Below are positions 61,175 through 64,000 of a stretch of 64,000 bases of DNA, one piece after another. The notes under the pieces are model-generated. The model saw only the letters and a list, made by a program, of their open reading frames with translations. It did not search any database and was not told the DNA's origin. Position 1 is the first letter of the stretch. Each line of letters begins with the position of its first letter. The position numbers and the translations under genes are program-made. The DNA is from Thermoleptolyngbya sichuanensis A183 (GTDB lineage: Bacteria > Cyanobacteriota > Cyanobacteriia > Elainellales > Elainellaceae): contig NZ_CP053661.1 in assembly GCF_013177315.1 (NCBI RefSeq), positions 4,402,001-4,466,000 on the forward strand, in the 5' to 3' direction.

Positions 61175-62290
61175 ATGGACATTCAGCATATTCACTTCTA
61201 TGTAGGCCATGCGGGGGAATGGCGCGAGTGGTTGATCGAGCGGTTGGGCTTTTTGCCTGTGGCGACGGCCCGCAGCCGCGAAACCTGGACAGAAATCGTG
61301 CGCTGTGGGGGGGTGTGGATAGCGGTATCCTCAGCCCGAACCCGCAGTAGCCCAGTGGCGCGTTATCTCGATCAGCACCCGCCCGGAGTCGCGGACTTGG
61401 CGTTTGGGGTGAGCAATGTGGCGGCGGTCATGACCCAGGCGATCGCCGCTGGAGCAACTGTCTTGCAGCCCGTCACAGAAGAAGACCTGCTCAACGGCAC
61501 TCTGCGCTGGGGGGCGATCGCCGGATGGCAAGATTTGCGTCACACGCTGCTGGACTGGTCGGGGCAGGCGGCAGTCCCCATCTGGGCCACCTTGCCCGAT
61601 TTAGAAACGCTGGACTTTTGGGAGCCGGGAGCCATGTCACCCCACTGCGCTGGTTTTTTTGAACAAATCGACCATGCAGTGCTGAATGTGGCCGCGGGCA
61701 ACCTGGAACCAGCTACCCTCTGGTATGAACAGGTGCTAGGGCTGCGGCGACAGCAGGGCTTCACTATTCAGACCGAGCGTTCGGGCCTGTGCAGTCGCGT
61801 GTTGGGGCATCCTGGCAGCACGGTGCAATTGCCGATCAATGAACCCGCCTCGCCCAACTCGCAAATTCAGGAATTTCTCGATATCAACCGGGGCGCAGGG
61901 ATTCAGCATGTTGCGCTGCGGACGCGGGATGCCCTGGGGGCGATCGCCCAGTTGCGCCAGCGCGGGGTCGAGTTTCTCGATGTGCCGCTGGAATATTATA
62001 CCCAGCTGCGGCAGCGTGAGGGCTTTTCGCTGTCGGAGGAGGCCTGGCGGGCGATCGCCCAGCAGCAAATCCTGGTAGATTGGGCCGCCCATGAACCCAA
62101 CGCCATGCTGCTCCAGGCGTTTACCCAGCCCATCTTTCCGCAGCCGACTTTTTTCCTGGAAGTGATCGAACGCCGCGCCTACTGGGCCGGTCAGCAGCAG
62201 CGCCTCCCTGACGGCTTTGGCGAGGGCAATTTTCAAGCCCTGTTTCGCGCAATGGAGCGAGAGCAGCAGAAGCGGGGGAGTCTGGGGTAA
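61175..62290 (+). CDS. hppD: 4-hydroxyphenylpyruvate dioxygenase
   Basis: 371 aa from ATG 61175 (MDIQHIHFYVGHAGEWREWL). Two VOC modules. The iron facial triad is His167 (EQIDHAVLNV), His245 (IQHVALRT) and Glu329 (FLEVIERR). The C-terminal GEGNFQALFRAME is the conserved gate helix end. The enzyme makes homogentisate from 4-hydroxyphenylpyruvate using Fe(II) and O2; in cyanobacteria it feeds tocopherol synthesis, while plastoquinone does not depend on it. It may share the phytyl pool with ChlP at 31 kb. No operon partners. Confidence 0.93.
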   Translation: MDIQHIHFYVGHAGEWREWLIERLGFLPVATARSRETWTEIVRCGGVWIAVSSARTRSSPVARYLDQHPPGVADLAFGVSNVAAVMTQAIAAGATVLQPVTEEDLLNGTLRWGAIAGWQDLRHTLLDWSGQAAVPIWATLPDLETLDFWEPGAMSPHCAGFFEQIDHAVLNVAAGNLEPATLWYEQVLGLRRQQGFTIQTERSGLCSRVLGHPGSTVQLPINEPASPNSQIQEFLDINRGAGIQHVALRTRDALGAIAQLRQRGVEFLDVPLEYYTQLRQREGFSLSEEAWRAIAQQQILVDWAAHEPNAMLLQAFTQPIFPQPTFFLEVIERRAYWAGQQQRLPDGFGEGNFQALFRAMEREQQKRGSLG

Positions 62291-62351
62291 GGAGAGGCAT
62301 CCCTCTGCATGGCTGTTGCGGCCCCCAACCCTGCTGCTCCTGCTGCCCCGG

Positions 62352-63794
62352 TTACACAGGCGTTGCCGAGGAATGCCGCCGTTCCTGTCGCATCAGAACA
62401 TAGCCCACCACCAGCCAGAAAATCAGCAGTCCACCCGTCAGCAGCAACACAGGAACCAGTCCCCAGCTATTCACCAGGGCCGGAGCCGCAGCGGTAAATA
62501 GGCCGCCGCCCACGATGGGTTCAAAGAACAACTGCTTGTAGGCGAAGCTTTCAAATGCGCCGGTGCTGTTGTCGGGGTCTACCATTCGCAGAAGCAAAAT
62601 GCCCGTTGCGGTCACGCCCATCGACTGGCCCATGTCGCCGATGCCCTTTTCAAACCAATGTTGCGAAAACAGGCGCGGAGCCAGCCACAGGAAGATGAGT
62701 ACGTTCCACAAAATGCCCAGGATGCTGAGCGTCAGAAACACACCCAAGTTGCCGCCGATCACCCGCAGCGAGATGGAGGCGATCGCCGCAATCACGACCA
62801 CATCCAGCGCCACGCCCGCGATGTTTTGAATCATCGGGCGAATGACCAGCGCCCCCAGCCCCAGCCGATTCAGAATGGACTGAGTGATAATGCCGCCCAC
62901 CAGCGCCAGCGGAAACAGCGGCACAAACGGCATCACCACAAAGCCCGTCTGTCCCCAAGTGACGGACTCAAACCACTTCAGCGCCTCTAGCAAGAGCCAG
63001 CCAAGGGCGATCGCCATGCCGACGATGCCAAAGTTGATCGACAGCGGATCGACCAGCAGATTTCGCAGCAGCCGCGCCCGCTGCTGGCGCAGTTCCGGCG
63101 TTTCGGCCACCACGTTCAGGTCGGGAATTTCCTCTGGCTCGATGGCGTTTCGGTTAATCGAAGCGACATAGCCCTTGCGCCGCCCCCAGTCGGCCAGCGC
63201 CGTGCCTAGCACAATACCCGACACAATGCCCACCGTCGCCAGACCAATCGCCAGATCTGCGCCATCGGCATATCCCAGATTGTTCAGCGTTTCTGCCATA
63301 CCGCCCGCCGTGCCGTGGCCGCCCTCAAAGGCGATTTCGATCAAGCAGGAGGCGATCGGGTTTGCCCCAAACACCGGCCCCAAAATCAGCAGCGTGGCCA
63401 AAATGCCGACGACATATTGCCCCCAGGCGAGGGTCTGCCCAAACACCACCTGAGGCGCGGCTTTGCGCCAAATGTCGCGCGGCGGCGGAATCGTCTCACC
63501 GAGAAATAGCGCGGCAAAGACGATGTTGATAAACACACCGGGAGCCTGCGACCAGACGGTGCGGACATTTTCGGAAAACAGACCGCCCGCCAGCAGCGAC
63601 TCTTCGCCACCAATGGACGTGGCGATCGCCCCCAATACCTGCGGCCCCAGCAGCAGCGCCAGCACCCCTGCAATGATCGACGCAGGCAAATAAAGCCGTT
63701 GAAAAAAGCGAATTTTATGCTTCAAATAGCGCCCCGCCAGCAGCAATATCGCCAGCAGCACAAAGGCAAATAAGACCGTTCGTAAATTAAACAC
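62352..63794 (-). CDS. Sodium/glutamate symporter family protein
   Basis: 480 aa. GTG start at 63794 with GGGAG 7 bases before it. Roughly 12 membrane helices; GltS-type re-entrant signatures FEGGHGTAGGMAETLN and a second GQSMGVTATGILLL segment, the inverted-repeat pair typical of GltS. A central basic loop (RKGYVASINRNAIEPEEIPD) separates the halves. It transports glutamate with Na+ in E. coli; the substrate here is inferred from family. It may recover glutamate made by the GOGAT pair at 47-53 kb, but is not linked to it. A hairpin region lies upstream at 63828-63875. Confidence 0.92.
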   Translation of the reverse strand: MFNLRTVLFAFVLLAILLLAGRYLKHKIRFFQRLYLPASIIAGVLALLLGPQVLGAIATSIGGEESLLAGGLFSENVRTVWSQAPGVFINIVFAALFLGETIPPPRDIWRKAAPQVVFGQTLAWGQYVVGILATLLILGPVFGANPIASCLIEIAFEGGHGTAGGMAETLNNLGYADGADLAIGLATVGIVSGIVLGTALADWGRRKGYVASINRNAIEPEEIPDLNVVAETPELRQQRARLLRNLLVDPLSINFGIVGMAIALGWLLLEALKWFESVTWGQTGFVVMPFVPLFPLALVGGIITQSILNRLGLGALVIRPMIQNIAGVALDVVVIAAIASISLRVIGGNLGVFLTLSILGILWNVLIFLWLAPRLFSQHWFEKGIGDMGQSMGVTATGILLLRMVDPDNSTGAFESFAYKQLFFEPIVGGGLFTAAAPALVNSWGLVPVLLLTGGLLIFWLVVGYVLMRQERRHSSATPV

Positions 63795-63827
63795 GATTTC
63801 TCCCAGCCCTTACGGCAGATGACCAAC

Positions 63828-63875
63828 CCGCCCGTCAACCCATTTGCAACGCTGCAAGTTTTTGGAGACGGGCGG
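63828..63875 (-). promoter_or_regulatory. Hairpin in the leader of the glutamate symporter
   Basis: CCGCCCGTC (63828-63836) pairs with GACGGGCGG (63867-63875) around a 30-nt loop that itself contains TTGCA/TGCAA. It may be a cis-acting RNA element; it does not fit the cyanobacterial glnA (glutamine) riboswitch consensus that I know. Confidence 0.4.
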
Positions 63876-64000
63876 ATGACAACTTGATTGCTATATAGCC
63901 TTTTATTAAGGCAGCAAGCCGTAACTCAGGGCACAGGTTTGATAGGAAGTGTTACAGAGGACGGGGAAACAGAGTGAGGCGGATTTTGGATTTTGGATTG

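Noticed and set aside
63828-63875. Glutamine riboswitch before the glutamate symporter
   Set aside because: The characteristic conserved bases of the cyanobacterial glnA RNA motif are absent.

Overview
The window comes from a cyanobacterial chromosome. Three things show this: the HIP1 octamer GCGATCGC recurs throughout, the gene content is diagnostic (chlP, the CO2-uptake operon ndhF3-ndhD3-cupA-cupS, a CAAD/CURT1 thylakoid protein, a PTPA-CTERM protein, pentapeptide repeats, gltB/gltD), and most genes follow cyanobacterial family architecture. The repeat style and the PTPA-CTERM protein suggest a filamentous Leptolyngbya-like lineage; that is inference, not proof.

Layout. 1-2623: a multi-PAS histidine kinase on the minus strand, cut by the window edge. 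2.6-9 kb: a repeat-rich gap, a protein with three internal repeats, a pentapeptide protein, an ACT-like protein, a GNAT enzyme, a DUF4332 protein and a small hypothetical. 9-12 kb: a SpoIIM-family membrane protein divergent from a membrane protein plus RDD pair. 12-14.3 kb: a glycogen-debranching-type enzyme. 14.3-16 kb: a gene-free repeat zone with a MITE carrying a perfect target duplication and a 28-bp perfect palindrome. 16-25.4 kb: the most unusual locus, with four minus-strand genes. Two encode exported PstS-like domains tethered by one membrane segment to different cytoplasmic modules (two DUF4912 domains; or TPRs plus a glycogen phosphorylase fold that has lost its PLP lysine and other PLP contacts). 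25.9-35.5 kb: CocE hydrolase, PTPA-CTERM protein, conserved hypotheticals, chlP, an alcohol dehydrogenase with an in-frame repeat insertion, pyrE and tRNA-Ile(CAU). 35.8-40.7 kb: small membrane protein, CNNM-type transporter, P-type ATPase, cyclophilin. 41.2-46.8 kb: the NDH-1MS CO2-uptake operon, with a dispersed repeat between cupA and cupS. 47.4-53.7 kb: gltB and gltD. 53.8-63.8 kb: queG, mscS, a LppP/LprE-like secreted protein, a nucleotidyltransferase-like protein, a GT2, a CAAD protein, HPPD and a glutamate symporter.

How the genes fit together. Carbon handling (NDH-1MS, debranching enzyme, phosphorylase-like chimera), nitrogen assimilation (GOGAT, glutamate symporter) and photosynthetic membrane functions (ChlP, CAAD, HPPD) are all present, mostly as single genes rather than long operons. 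Intergenic DNA carries several repeat families. A 90-bp palindromic element (seven full copies and one end fragment) sits preferentially just after stop codons.

The strongest candidate for an undescribed system is the PstS-like/dead-phosphorylase locus at 16-24 kb. It looks like a membrane-spanning sensor that couples a periplasmic ligand, plausibly phosphate, to glycogen-related machinery.
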